A stretch of DNA of 64,000 nt from CAVOEB01 sp965249645 (GTDB lineage: Bacteria > Pseudomonadota > Alphaproteobacteria > UBA828 > JAPUJA01): the NCBI GenBank assembly GCA_965249645.1, contig CBDFML010000012.1, forward strand, positions 744,001 to 808,000. Reading direction: 5' to 3'. The notes beneath the pieces were generated by a model, which saw only the letters and a list, made by a program, of their open reading frames with translations, did no database searches and was not told the DNA's origin. The first letter of the stretch is position 1. The number at the start of each line of letters is the position of its first letter. This document shows, in pieces, positions 26,492-35,167 of the stretch. The position numbers and the translations under genes are program-made.

Positions 26492-27152
26492 TCAGGCGGG
26501 GCGAAGATAGCTTTCGAACAGGTCGAGATGAACCGCCAGCGCGGGCTCCGAGCCGGATCCCCCAAAGCTCTCGTCCCTCGAAGCGTACCGCGTAGACATG
26601 CTGGGGTGCCTCGTCGCCCCCGTTGCCCAGGCTGTCGGCGAAGACGAACACGCCGTGGTTGCGCAACACCGTGCCCCGGCGGTCGCGTGCGTAGCGGGGC
26701 AGGCGGGTATGGCCCGATGGGTTCGCATTGATCGTGCGCACTTCCTCGCCGGCGGCAAAGCGGGGTTCGATGTCGAGGTCGCGCCGCTTGGATCGGCCCT
26801 TGCGCAGCGCCGGCTCGACCCGCTCGCAGGCCAGCTTGTAGACCGGCTCGATGTCTCTCTTGCGCACGCGTCCGTCGGCGAGTTCGTCAGGGTCGATCGC
26901 ACCCAGTTCCAGCGCCAGGGTTTCGACCGCGCTCATCCAGCGCTCGTAGTAGCTCGACGCCAGATAACGTGCATGACCCATCCGCTCCTGGGCGTGGCGC
27001 TTCTGGTCGACCGTAAAGCCCAGCGCCGCCCCGGCGATATTGCCGATGGCGAAGGCCCGGCCCTCCCAGGCGGCGTGAAACACGGGCTCGTTTGCTTCCC
27101 GCTCCACCGGCCCGAAGCCGTGCATGCCGCCCATGTCGTGGATGCTGTTCAT
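26492..27152 (-). pseudogene. Nitrile hydratase beta subunit, frameshifted near the C-terminus
   Basis: The opening MNSIHDMGGMHGFGPVEREA and NEPVFHAAWEGRAFAI are the nitrile hydratase beta-subunit signature, as are MGHARYLASSYYERWM, EPRFAAGEEVRTINANPSGH and TRLPRYARDRRGTVLR. The proper end LAVHLDLFESYLRPA is in another frame after FEGRELWG. The C5 run at 26559-26563 (G5 on the coding strand) holds one base too many. The enzyme converts nitriles to amides with an alpha subunit that carries the metal, but no alpha gene lies next to it. Confidence 0.85.
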
Positions 27153-27226
27153 TGCTGCCTCGCGCCGATACCATAGCGCCTCGGCCCGCGCCCTGCCAGC
27201 GCGCGGGCGAGCGGAGGCGCCGCGCC

Positions 27227-27802
27227 ATGATCACGTCCCAGGAGGTTCTCGATTTCTGGTTTCTGCCGCCGGATGCGCCGGAATTCGGACGCCGGCGCGC
27301 GGAATGGTTCATCCGCTCGCCCGAATTCGACGCCGCCATCGAGCGCGACCTCGCCGGGGCTTACGACGCGGCACGGCGTGGCGATTACGACGGCTGGCGC
27401 GCGGCGCCCAAAAGCTGCCTCGCGCTGATCCTGTTGCTCGATCAGGTCCCCCGAAACCTGTTCCGCGACGCCGCTCGTGCCTTCGAGAGCGATGGGAAGG
27501 CACTGGAGCTTGCCCGCCATGCGCTGGACACCAAGTTCGAGTCTGAACTCCTCATCGTTCAACGCTGGTTCCTCTGGCTGCCCTTCGAGCATGCCGAGGA
27601 TATGGCCTGCCAGGAGACCTGCCGGCGCCTTGCCGAGACCTTGCGCGACGATCCCGAAAGCGCGGATTTCATCAGCTTTGCAAAAAGCCACTACGACGTG
27701 ATCGAACGCTTCGGCCGGTTCCCCCACCGCAACGCTGTGCTCGGGCGCGAATGCACGCCTGACGAACGCACCTTTCTCGAAGCCAAGGGCGGCTTTATGT
27801 AA
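27227..27802 (+). CDS. DUF924 family protein, copy 1
   Basis: A 191-residue DUF924 protein. Typical features are VLDFWFLP at the start, then the CLALILLLDQVPRNLFRD and FHHRNAVLGR-like segment (FGRFPHRNAVLG), with a TPR-like helical fold. ATG 27227 gives a compact protein; upstream reading is not conserved. Function unknown. A second copy follows after 9 bases. Confidence 0.9.
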   Translation: MITSQEVLDFWFLPPDAPEFGRRRAEWFIRSPEFDAAIERDLAGAYDAARRGDYDGWRAAPKSCLALILLLDQVPRNLFRDAARAFESDGKALELARHALDTKFESELLIVQRWFLWLPFEHAEDMACQETCRRLAETLRDDPESADFISFAKSHYDVIERFGRFPHRNAVLGRECTPDERTFLEAKGGFM

Positions 27803-27811
27803 GGGGCGGGC

Positions 27812-28402
27812 ATGACGGAACCGATCGGCACCGGGACGATCCTCGATTTCTGGTTTTTTCCTTCCGACGATCCCCGCTACGGTGACGAGCGGGCAATCTG
27901 GTTCGACGAGCCGGTGGCCGCATTCGACGACGAAATCCGCAAGCGCTTCGCCGACATGTACGAACTGGCCCGCACCGGCGCGTACGATCACTGGTTCGAC
28001 GACGGCGTCATGGATTGCCTCGCGCTGGTGATCCTGCTCGACCAGTTTCCCCGCAACATGTTCCGCCAAAGCCCCCGGGCCTACGAATCCGACGCCGCTG
28101 CGCTGGCTCTGGCGCGCAAGGCAGTCGCCCGGGGCGACGGCCGTGACCTGGCGCCCGTGCTCCGCTGGTTCCTTTACACGCCCTTCGAGCACGCCGAGAA
28201 TCTGGCCACGCAGCGCGAATGCGTCGCCTTGGCCCGGAGCATGGAGGACCATGCCGGCGGCGCCGACTACATCCGTGCCGCGGAGCGTCATTGCGAGATC
28301 ATCGAACGGTTCGGCCGGTTCCCCCACCGCAACGCCGCGCTGGGGCGCGAAACCACGCCCGAAGAGGCCGATTTCCTCAAGCAGCCGGATTCGTCGTTCT
28401 GA
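27812..28402 (+). CDS. DUF924 family protein, copy 2
   Basis: A 196-residue paralog of the preceding gene, starting ILDFWFFPSDDPRYG and sharing DCLALVILLDQFPRNMFR, LVLRWFLYTPFEHAENL-like and FGRFPHRNAALGRETTPEE segments. The adjacent paired arrangement suggests tandem duplication. Its 3' end overlaps the end of the convergent ltrA remnant by about 25 bases. Function unknown. Confidence 0.89.
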   Translation: MTEPIGTGTILDFWFFPSDDPRYGDERAIWFDEPVAAFDDEIRKRFADMYELARTGAYDHWFDDGVMDCLALVILLDQFPRNMFRQSPRAYESDAAALALARKAVARGDGRDLAPVLRWFLYTPFEHAENLATQRECVALARSMEDHAGGADYIRAAERHCEIIERFGRFPHRNAALGRETTPEEADFLKQPDSSF

Positions 28403-29591
28403 TCGTACGCAGCCGGTCGAGGCCGACCTGAAGTACCGATATGCCGGCAATGATCCCAAGCGTATCGGTTGCCGAAATCTGCTGGCCTAAGGCCGCCGGG
28501 ACCAACACGGCGCCCGAGAGCAGCCAATGCCCGCCCGTGCGCAGGCGCGCCCGCCAACCGCACCGGATCAGGTCCCAGTCGGTGCCGACGCTGGTCAGGG
28601 TCGCCATGCAAAGCGCCGTTGCCCCGCACAGGATCCAGGCTTCGGTGCTGTTAAAGGGGCTGCCGATTTCAAGCTCGACGGCGCGCTTGATGCCGATGGC
28701 GAAGGGAACAAGGCCCAGATAGAGCGGTGCGTGGCCGTAGGCCCAGATCCTGAATTCCGTCACCCAGCGGCGCCCTTCGACGCGAAGCTCGTCAGCTGCC
28801 GCAACGCCAACAAAATAGCCCCACCAGAAGAGGAAGCACGAGAACATGCCGAGCGCCGCCGGGATCAGCGCCATGGGCTCGTGTCAATGGCGGAGCAAAA
28901 AGGGACCACCGTGGCGGTGTAAGAAGGGACCACTTGGCGGCTGCGGGCTTGTCCCCGTAGTCCATGGGAGGGCCCCGCGTGCGACGCGGCGTGCCCTCAA
29001 CAGGCCGACGCGGCGGCGCGCGCGGGTGTGGCGGGCGCCGAAAAACGGGGTCGCCAATTCCACCAGCAAGGCCGCCGCGCAGAGCGCATAGCGCGCCTCG
29101 CCGTCGATGAATACGGCCGTAAGCCACAGGGCGGTTGAAACCGCCCAACTGCGCAACCAGAACGTGGCCAGCGCCTTGGCCACGGGAATCCGCCGCGCCC
29201 GCCAGTATTGGACCACCAAAAGCCCCCGGTAGGTGGCGGCCGCGCCCGCAAACCACGTTCCGCCAGTGCTAAAGGCGTCCGCCGCGACCACACCCATGAC
29301 CACGATGACGACCATCTGGAAAAACCCCAGACCTCGGTGAGCAACGTCGTCGGAATCGAAGCGGGTTGAATAGAAGGTGTGGCCAACCCAGGCCTACCAG
29401 ATTGGCAGGAAGAGGAGTGCGAAGCGCGCCACGCCGGCCCAAGAGTAATCGTCCGCGAGCCCGTGGCTCATCTGGATGATGACGGCGACAAAGACAAGAT
29501 CGAAAAACAGCTCGAACCAGGTCGCGTGGCGCGGCCGGGGTTCGTCGGTCTCGCGCAACCGGAGAGGCGCAAAAAAGGGCATTTTGAGCAT
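28377..29591 (-). pseudogene. ltrA: Low-temperature-requirement A (LtrA) family gene, decayed
   Basis: The N-terminal part (from 29591) reads RPRHATWFELFFDLVFVAVI, the LtrA hallmark, then has TAG at 29394-29396 in place of a TGG tryptophan (W-stop-AWVGHTFYS). The same frame continues to GARHTRARR, where the 140-bp repeat (28882-29021) interrupts it. The C-terminal part resumes with IPAALGMFSCFLFWWGYFVG and ends at 28377. A middle segment that usually carries the EGGHLAER-like region is missing, so the gene has a nonsense mutation, an insertion and a probable deletion. Function of LtrA is not well defined. Confidence 0.82.
28882..29021. repeat. 140-bp direct duplicate with IS21-like terminus, copy A (in ltrA)
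   Basis: This block is base-for-base the same as 42502-42641, in the same orientation. Its left end is TGTCAATGGCGGAGCAAAAA, followed by two GGGACCAC repeats and spaced GGCGG motifs (CACTTGGCGG). That matches the multi-repeat terminal sequence typical of IS21-family elements, whose ends begin TGT. No matching inverted end is visible at the right side, where the block stops in GGCGGCGCGC. Confidence 0.85.
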
Positions 29592-29662
29592 GCTCGGCTG
29601 CTACTATGGCCGACAACCCGCCGCCGGCCAACTGCGGCGTCGTACGCGACAAGGAGGCAGAT

Positions 29663-30061
29663 ATGAGCAATCCGATCTTTCACATGGTGGCGGGGGCGCC
29701 GGCGCCCGTCGCACCCTACAGCCACGCGGGCGAGGCGGACGGCTGGCTGTTCGTCACCGGCCAGGTGCCGAGCGATCCCGACGATGCGGCCGCGCCATTT
29801 CCCGACGGCATCGACGCCCAGACCCGGCGCGTGATGGACAACCTCGCCCTCGTGTTGGACGGCCTCGGGCTGGGCCTCGAGCACGCGGTGGCGGCGCGCG
29901 TCTTCCTCACCCACTTCGACGAGGATTACCGCAAGATGGACCGGGTCTACGAGAGCTACTTCGCGCCCGACCGGTTGCCCGCTCGGACCTGTATCGGCGT
30001 GACCGGGCTGGCCGAGGGCGCCCGGGTCGAAATCGATCTCGTGGTGCGTCGGCCTTCATGA
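29663..30061 (+). CDS. RidA/YjgF/UK114 family protein
   Basis: A 132-residue RidA-family protein with the YSHAGEADGWLFVTGQVP strand, TRRVMDNLALVLDGLG and the active-site arginine region ARTCIGVTGLAEGARVEIDL. RidA deaminates reactive enamine/imine intermediates of PLP enzymes. ATG 29663 is preceded by a near-perfect AAGGAGG at 29651-29657. It overlaps the following VOC gene (ATGA), implying coupling. Confidence 0.91.
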   Translation: MSNPIFHMVAGAPAPVAPYSHAGEADGWLFVTGQVPSDPDDAAAPFPDGIDAQTRRVMDNLALVLDGLGLGLEHAVAARVFLTHFDEDYRKMDRVYESYFAPDRLPARTCIGVTGLAEGARVEIDLVVRRPS

Positions 30062-30447
30062 CCGGCGACGACCGCGCCCCGGTGATCGAAGCCATCGACG
30101 CCATCACCCTCGCGGTGCGCGAGATGGCCCGCTCGGTGCGCTTCTATACCAACTTCGGGTTCGAAATCCGCTACGGCGGCGAGGAGGCAACGTTCACCAG
30201 CTTCCATGTCGGGCCGGGTTATCTCAATTTGCAGCTTGCCCCCACGGTCCGGGTGCCGCGCAACTGGGGTCGGATCATCTTTCATGTCTCCGACGTCGAT
30301 GCCATGTATGCGCGGGCCCGCGCGGCGGGCTACGAGCCCAACTTCGAGCCCGAGGACGCGGAGTGGGGCGAGCGCTATTTCCACATCCTGGACCCGGACG
30401 GCCACGAGATGAGCTTCGCGAAGCTGCTGGAAAAGCCGGCCTCCTGA
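30058..30447 (+). CDS. VOC/glyoxalase superfamily protein
   Basis: A 129-residue single-domain VOC protein: IDAITLAVREMARSVRFYTNFGF at the start and FHILDPDGHEMSFAKLL at the end, with the metal-site pattern of the fold partly present (Glu/His in DGHEMSF). Its start overlaps the RidA stop by 4 bases. Substrate unknown. Confidence 0.85.
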   Translation: MTGDDRAPVIEAIDAITLAVREMARSVRFYTNFGFEIRYGGEEATFTSFHVGPGYLNLQLAPTVRVPRNWGRIIFHVSDVDAMYARARAAGYEPNFEPEDAEWGERYFHILDPDGHEMSFAKLLEKPAS

Positions 30448-30483
30448 ACGTGAGCCTGCGCGGAAGCGGAATTCTTTGAGCCT

Positions 30484-30537
30484 GTGACTGCAGGCCGCCG
30501 CTTATGCGGCGTGAGCCTGCGCGGCGCTTGAGCGCGT
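30484..30537 (+). repeat. REP-like dispersed hairpin element, copy 4
   Basis: GTGACTGCAGGCCGCCGCTT, then ATGCGGCGTGAGCCTGCGCG and GCGCTTGAGCGCGT. It matches 52 of 54 positions of the copy at 38793. A partial half, GTGAGCCTGCGCGG, also occurs 33 bases upstream (30451-30464). It lies between the convergent VOC and lipoprotein genes. Confidence 0.85.
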
Positions 30538-30564
30538 AAACAGAATCGGGCGCGATGTTTCTTC

Positions 30565-31287
30565 CTACTGCCCTGCCTGGATCTGGGCCTCGCGCTGGCG
30601 GATCAAGAGGATCAGATCGCGCAGGCTCAGCTTGATTGCCTCGAGTTGCTGGGTGCTGGCGGTGGCGATGCGCGCCGCTTCGACCTGGTAGAGGCTGTTG
30701 CGGTCGGGCAGCGCGGCGGCGACGGCGGGCGTCGTGCCGTCGTAGGAGGCGACCAACGCGCCCGGCTGGGTCGCGGCGGGCCGGGCGAAGGCGGGGTTGG
30801 AGAGAACGCTGATCCGGACCACGTCGCCCAGCAGCGAATGGCTCGTGCTGGCGCATTCCGCGTCGAATTCGCCCGCCGCCACGGGCACGAACCAGAGCGC
30901 CTTGGTTTCGCCGGGCAGCACGGCGATTTCCTCGTAATAGGGGAAGGTCTTTTCGCCCGTCGGACCCACCAGCTTTTTCACGGCGGCGGTTTTGAGCAGT
31001 CCCTCGGACGCGAAATAGCAGATGTAGTTGCCCACGTTCTCGATCACCAGCCGGTACGGCAGGCCCTGTTGCAGGCGCAGTCCGCCGGGGTCGATGTCGT
31101 AATGTCGCACGCGCAGTCCCACGCTCTGGGTCTGGTCCCAGTTGGTCGTCTGGGTCACCGTCTGGGGGTTGGGCAGGAAGCCATGCACCGGGTTGCCTTC
31201 GATGTCGGTCTTGTCCAATCGGGCCGAGCAGGCGCTCAGCGCGATCGTCAGGGCTCCGGCCAGAAGCACCGCTACGGCGAATTTCAT
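30565..31287 (-). CDS. Putative lipoprotein, cupredoxin-like
   Basis: A 240-residue protein with an N-terminal lipoprotein signal peptide and lipobox LSAC (about 17-20). The middle contains beta-strand-rich segments ending PYRLVIENVGNYICYF and an FVPVAAGEFDAECAST part that has the look of a cupredoxin-type domain, though no full copper-site set is obvious. The C-terminal 40 residues (DLILLIRQREAQIQ) look helical. Function unknown; it is probably anchored to a membrane. Confidence 0.6.
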   Translation of the reverse strand: MKFAVAVLLAGALTIALSACSARLDKTDIEGNPVHGFLPNPQTVTQTTNWDQTQSVGLRVRHYDIDPGGLRLQQGLPYRLVIENVGNYICYFASEGLLKTAAVKKLVGPTGEKTFPYYEEIAVLPGETKALWFVPVAAGEFDAECASTSHSLLGDVVRISVLSNPAFARPAATQPGALVASYDGTTPAVAAALPDRNSLYQVEAARIATASTQQLEAIKLSLRDLILLIRQREAQIQAGQ

Positions 31288-31343
31288 GCTGCTCTCCTCA
31301 TTGCGAAGTTACGCCGTTTTAGCATTCCCGGGGCCAAGCGCAA

Positions 31344-32186
31344 TCATTTCCCGCCGTCGGCCGGGGCGTTGATCGCCCAGTCGTAGGCATGATCCGCAAT
31401 TCGTTCCGCGCCGGCCAGCCGGGCGGCCAGCGCGGGCTCGGCGTAAATCCTCAGATGGGCGATCACCGCCTCGTCCGAACCGCCGAAATCCACCGCGTAC
31501 CAGTCGTAAAGGCTGGAGACGGCAAGCCCCCCGTCTGCCCCAACCCGAACCCCGCGCGGATGGTTCACGAAGGCCCGTGCCGCCGCGTCGAGCATCGCCT
31601 CGACCCGGTCTGCGCTAAACGCGCGCGGGGCCAGGTCGGGGCAGCCGAGCGAAGCGCAGGTCACGCCGTAATGAATCCGGGGATCCTGCCAGAGCGGGCG
31701 CAGGATTTTGTGTTCGATGGCGTCCAGCGAGAGCGCGATCCCCTCGACCATGACCAGCGCAGCGCCCCACGGCCCATCGGAGAACCAGCCTGGCGAGATG
31801 TCGATGTCGCGGATCGAGGCGACGGGCCAGTGATCGAGGATCAGCGCCACCGTGGCCGCGTTGTAGAGGTTGAGCCAGAAGGCAAGCTGCTCGCGCCGCG
31901 CCAGCGCCGTAACGGACGACGCCTCCAGTGCGGCGATATACGCTGCGAGTTTCGCCCGATCTTCGCTGGTCACGGCCGCGTAATCGAGGCGCGCTATTCC
32001 GTCGGTGCCAACCGTGCGGTAGCGGACGAGAAAGCCGTCCCACGCTCCGTGATCGAGTGCTTGCGCCGATCCCTCGTTGTGGGCCGTGAAGCGTGCCGTC
32101 GTCGCCTCGTCGGCCGTCGCTCCGGTGCCCCCGTACCAGACAAAAACACAGAGAATGACGAGAATAAACAAATAGTTGCGAGTCAT
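31344..32186 (-). CDS. DUF547 family secreted protein
   Basis: A 280-residue protein with an N-terminal signal segment (LFILVILCVFVWYGG). The DUF547 core is REQLAFWLNLYNAATVALIL, GIALSLDAIEHKILR and RIHYGVTCASLGCPDLAPRAF. The conserved Cys pair CASLGC and nearby His are typical of this family, which is found in many Proteobacteria with unknown function. Confidence 0.88.
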   Translation of the reverse strand: MTRNYLFILVILCVFVWYGGTGATADEATTARFTAHNEGSAQALDHGAWDGFLVRYRTVGTDGIARLDYAAVTSEDRAKLAAYIAALEASSVTALARREQLAFWLNLYNAATVALILDHWPVASIRDIDISPGWFSDGPWGAALVMVEGIALSLDAIEHKILRPLWQDPRIHYGVTCASLGCPDLAPRAFSADRVEAMLDAAARAFVNHPRGVRVGADGGLAVSSLYDWYAVDFGGSDEAVIAHLRIYAEPALAARLAGAERIADHAYDWAINAPADGGK

Positions 32187-32305
32187 TTCTCAGGTTCTGT
32201 CGAGGTCATTCGGCAAGCCGTAGCAAAGCTGTCCCGTTGCAGCCGCGCGCACATCTCGCAAGCCAGCCAAGCCTCAACGTTTTCACCCAGGCGCGGCCGG
32301 CGGCC

Positions 32306-32707
32306 CTACTCCTTGGGCGGGCTATGGACGAGGGCGGCCGAATTCATGCAGTAGCGCAGGCCCGTGGGCGGCGGGCCGTCGGGAAAGACGTGGCCCAGAT
32401 GGGCGTCGCAGCGCGCGCAGAGCGCTTCCGTGCGCACCATGCCGTGGCTCTCGTCGGTCTCCGTCGTGACCGCATCGGGGCTGGCGGGCTCGAAGAAGCT
32501 GGGCCAGCCGGTGCCCGATTCAAACTTGGTTTCGGCCTCGAACAGCGCCTGCCCGCAGCACACGCAGGCATAGGTTCCCGGTTCCTTGAGCGCACAGAGC
32601 TCGCCGGTAAACGGCCTCTCCGTGCCCTTCAGGCGGCACACCTGGTACTGCTCGGGCGTCAGCTGCGCCCGCCACTCCTCGTCGGTCTTTACGAATTTGT
32701 CGACCAT
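32306..32707 (-). CDS. msrB: Peptide methionine-R-sulfoxide reductase MsrB
   Basis: A 133-residue MsrB. Zinc-binding cysteines are in ACVCCGQ and LCARCDAH, the catalytic region is GTGWPSFFEP and the active-site Cys is in LRYCMNSAAL. It reduces R-methionine sulfoxide in proteins with thioredoxin. The start at 32707 (MVDKFVKTDEEWRAQLTPEQ) gives the family length. Confidence 0.94.
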   Translation of the reverse strand: MVDKFVKTDEEWRAQLTPEQYQVCRLKGTERPFTGELCALKEPGTYACVCCGQALFEAETKFESGTGWPSFFEPASPDAVTTETDESHGMVRTEALCARCDAHLGHVFPDGPPPTGLRYCMNSAALVHSPPKE

Positions 32708-32769
32708 CCTCGCATCCTCCGGCAATCAGGCATCACTTCGAGAGAAAAGATAGGGTGCGCGAGCCCGCT

Positions 32770-33513
32770 CTACCACTCCAGCGGCTTGCGGTTGCGAAAA
32801 TAGCCGCCCGCGGGCCCGTCGTCGGGCAGCATGGCGAGCCAGATAATCCCGTCAGCACCCTCGTCGATGCTGAGGTCCGCCGCCTCTCCGCCAATCGCGG
32901 TGCGGGTCCAGCCCGGATCGCAGGCATTGACCAGCACGCCCGTGCCCTTGAGTTCAAAAGCGAGGATGCGGGTCAGCGCGTTGACCGCGGTCTTCGACAT
33001 CCGGTAGCAGGCATAGCTGCCCCACATGTCGGCAAGCTGGGCGGCGCCCGACGAGATGTTGACCACCCGCCCGTAGCCCGCCTCACGCATCGGCGGAATT
33101 AGCGCCTGACACATGCGCAGGCCGCCCAGCGTGTTGACGTTGTACGTCTTCAGCGCGACGTCCGGGTCGGCCCGGAGCACGCTCGCCGCCGCCAGGTCCT
33201 CGGGGTTCTCGATGATTCCGGGATCGCCCTGGATGCCGGCGTTGTTGACCAGCACGTCGACCCGCCCCACGTCCGCTGCCAGCCAGTCCGTGAATTCGGC
33301 GACCGAGGCGTCGTCGCTCACGTCGAGCCGGCGATAAAGCGCGTCCTGCCCGAGCTCGGCGAACGACGCGGCCGCCTCGTCGCTGATTTCCGCCGCCAGG
33401 TCGCTCACCACCACGCGGTAGCCGTGGCGCGCGAGCCCCCGCGCAGCCCCCAGGCCGAGCCCCCGGTTCGAGCCCGTCACCACCGCCAGCCGTCCGTCGC
33501 CGTTGTCCGCCAT
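32770..33513 (-). CDS. Short-chain dehydrogenase/reductase
   Basis: A 247-residue SDR with the NADP-binding TGSNRGLGLGAARG, the NNAG motif, and the catalytic Ser, Tyr and Lys in ISSGAAQL...YACYRMSKTAV. ATG 33513 (MADNGDGRLAVVTG) is preferred over the longer 33546 start. Substrate unknown. Confidence 0.92.
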   Translation of the reverse strand: MADNGDGRLAVVTGSNRGLGLGAARGLARHGYRVVVSDLAAEISDEAAASFAELGQDALYRRLDVSDDASVAEFTDWLAADVGRVDVLVNNAGIQGDPGIIENPEDLAAASVLRADPDVALKTYNVNTLGGLRMCQALIPPMREAGYGRVVNISSGAAQLADMWGSYACYRMSKTAVNALTRILAFELKGTGVLVNACDPGWTRTAIGGEAADLSIDEGADGIIWLAMLPDDGPAGGYFRNRKPLEW

Positions 33514-33633
33514 TCTCGATCTCCCTTTCAGGCTGTCGCACCGCACTATTATGCCCGATCCCCGCGACCGTGACAGGAACCGGCCCGGCGCGCTACAATG
33601 GAGCGTTCCTTATGCTTTAAGATGAGGACGCCC

Positions 33634-33855
33634 ATGAGCAACACCCCCCGCGATAGCCTCGAAGACCTCTGGCGTGAGCACAAGAAGCGCTTCGGCGAGG
33701 CGCCCTCCCTCGACTGGGCTCATCCCGACATCATGACCAAGGCGCTCCGCGCGGCACTCGAGCGGGGCGAGCCCTGCACCCGCGAATCACTGCGCGGCGA
33801 CAACGTGATCAGCATCAACCGCAAGAAGATCATCAACTGCCGGGTCTTCATGTAG
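33634..33855 (+). CDS. Small hypothetical protein
   Basis: A 73-residue soluble protein, MSNTPRDSLEDLWREHKKRF to NVISINRKKIINCRVFM, without signal peptide or recognisable domain. It is mainly helical by composition. ATG 33634 has a purine-rich GATGAGGACG upstream. It lies between an SDR and a GNAT gene on the other strand; function unknown. Confidence 0.6.
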   Translation: MSNTPRDSLEDLWREHKKRFGEAPSLDWAHPDIMTKALRAALERGEPCTRESLRGDNVISINRKKIINCRVFM

Positions 33856-33911
33856 CCGCGGCGCTGATCCGTCTCCCGGCGCGCTCGTGTGGCGCGCAGC
33901 GCAGGTGGCTG

Positions 33912-34388
33912 CTAGATCTCAACAATCAGCTCCAACGCCGGCAGCATGCGCCCGGGAATCGAGAACGACGGCACCTCGCCCGTGCGCTGCGCGCCCATCG
34001 CCTCGTAAAAGCCCGCGGCGTCCGGGTCGGCCGCGATGGTAATGCGTCGGGCTCCGAGGCGACGGGTCGCGGCCTCCAGATCGGCCCACAGGGTCCGCCC
34101 GACGCCTGAGCCCATCGCGCCGGGCTCGACGAAAAAGAGCCCCACATCGACGCACCCGTCGTCGAGCGGATCGATTTGATAGAAGCCCGCGATGCTTCCG
34201 GCGCGCTCCGCCAGCGCGACCCGCCCTTGAGCGATGATCGAAGGCTGCACCGTAAGCTCGGCCCGGCACGCCGCCATAAAGACGTCGTCATAGCCCCAGT
34301 GCGCCTTCGAGCGCACAGCCAGCGCCGAAAGCGCGTCGGCCTCGTCTTCGCGCGCGTGGCGGATCGAGACAGGCAGAGTCGCTGTCAT
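33912..34388 (-). CDS. GNAT-family N-acetyltransferase
   Basis: A 158-residue GNAT protein: ISIRHAREDEADALSALAV-like start, then VALAERAGSIAGFYQI, the acetyl-CoA loop GAMGSGVGRTLWADLEAATR and the C-terminal ITIAADPDAAGFYEAMGAQR. It acetylates an unknown substrate. Confidence 0.9.
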   Translation of the reverse strand: MTATLPVSIRHAREDEADALSALAVRSKAHWGYDDVFMAACRAELTVQPSIIAQGRVALAERAGSIAGFYQIDPLDDGCVDVGLFFVEPGAMGSGVGRTLWADLEAATRRLGARRITIAADPDAAGFYEAMGAQRTGEVPSFSIPGRMLPALELIVEI

Positions 34389-34430
34389 GGCAAGTGCGGA
34401 GGCGTTTCGAAAAGCACGGAGCCGCGCAAG

Positions 34431-34498
34431 GCCGTGACCACGGCCCGCCGCTTATGCGGCGCGCCCGCGCAGGCGCGGACCGTCAGGTCCGCTGCTGC
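34431..34498 (+). repeat. REP-like dispersed hairpin element, subtype b (copy 5)
   Basis: A triple-hairpin copy: GGCCGTGACCACGGCC (7-bp stem), CGCCGCTTATGCGGCG, and GCGGACCGTCAGGTCCGC (7-bp stem). Compared with the other copies the right arm is replaced by the GGACCGTCAGGTCC hairpin. The same layout recurs inverted at 56309. Confidence 0.85.
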
Positions 34499-34555
34499 GA
34501 GCGACGTGAATACTCCGCTGCCGTGAGCAACATAGACACGTGAGCGCTACAGTCA

Positions 34556-35167
34556 CTACCTCCCGATTTCCATCTGCACGTCCGTGGGCGTGCCGCCGCA
34601 GGTGTCGTTCATGTCCTGGGGGCAGGCCGAGATCACCACGTGGCAATCCATTTCTACACGCAGCGTGCAGTTATCGCCCAGCTTGGTCTCCGGCGCCTTG
34701 ACCTCGAAGGTTCCGTCCGGGTTGAGAAAGAAGTTGGTGAACAGGTTCCAGGGCTGGATCACCCCCTTGACGTCGAGCCCCAGGTTCTCGAGCTGGATAT
34801 GCAGGTTGTCCTGGCAGCTCGCATGGGGCATCGGCGCGCCCAACTCGATATAGCGAGCCTGGTCGCAGGCGGCGAACTCCATATCGTGCTGGCCCGGCGA
34901 ATTGTCCTCGATCAGGGTCACGATGGGGCGGCGATAATTGGTGTAGGCTGCATCGCCGAGCCCGGGGTAAAGCTTAGAGATCGAGGGACGGGTGTGTTCG
35001 GGCGAGAGATACTCCCAGTTGTTCTCGTGAGAGAACGCCCAGAAGTCGATGGGTTGGGCGCCCTGCAGGTCCGTGAAGCGGAGCAGGATGCCCTTGCTCA
35101 CCGTAACGCTGGCACCGGTCCGCGCCGGCACGTGGATAACCTGGTCGACCGTGGTCATCGCGCTCAT
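34556..35167 (-). CDS. DUF1989 (urea carboxylase-associated) family protein, copy 4 (diverged)
   Basis: A 203-residue DUF1989 protein with the family order of motifs but only moderate similarity to the three tandem copies: VPARTGASVTVSKGILLRFT, WEYLSPEHTRPS, GQHDMEFAACDQARY, PHASCQDNLHIQLENLGL, PWNLFTNFF and VVISACPQDMNDTCGG. The Cys/His positions are largely kept while FSCCPW is changed to ISACPQ. It could be a functionally distinct member, possibly the partner of another subunit. A start at 35167 is chosen (MSAMTTVDQ). Confidence 0.86.
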   Translation of the reverse strand: MSAMTTVDQVIHVPARTGASVTVSKGILLRFTDLQGAQPIDFWAFSHENNWEYLSPEHTRPSISKLYPGLGDAAYTNYRRPIVTLIEDNSPGQHDMEFAACDQARYIELGAPMPHASCQDNLHIQLENLGLDVKGVIQPWNLFTNFFLNPDGTFEVKAPETKLGDNCTLRVEMDCHVVISACPQDMNDTCGGTPTDVQMEIGR

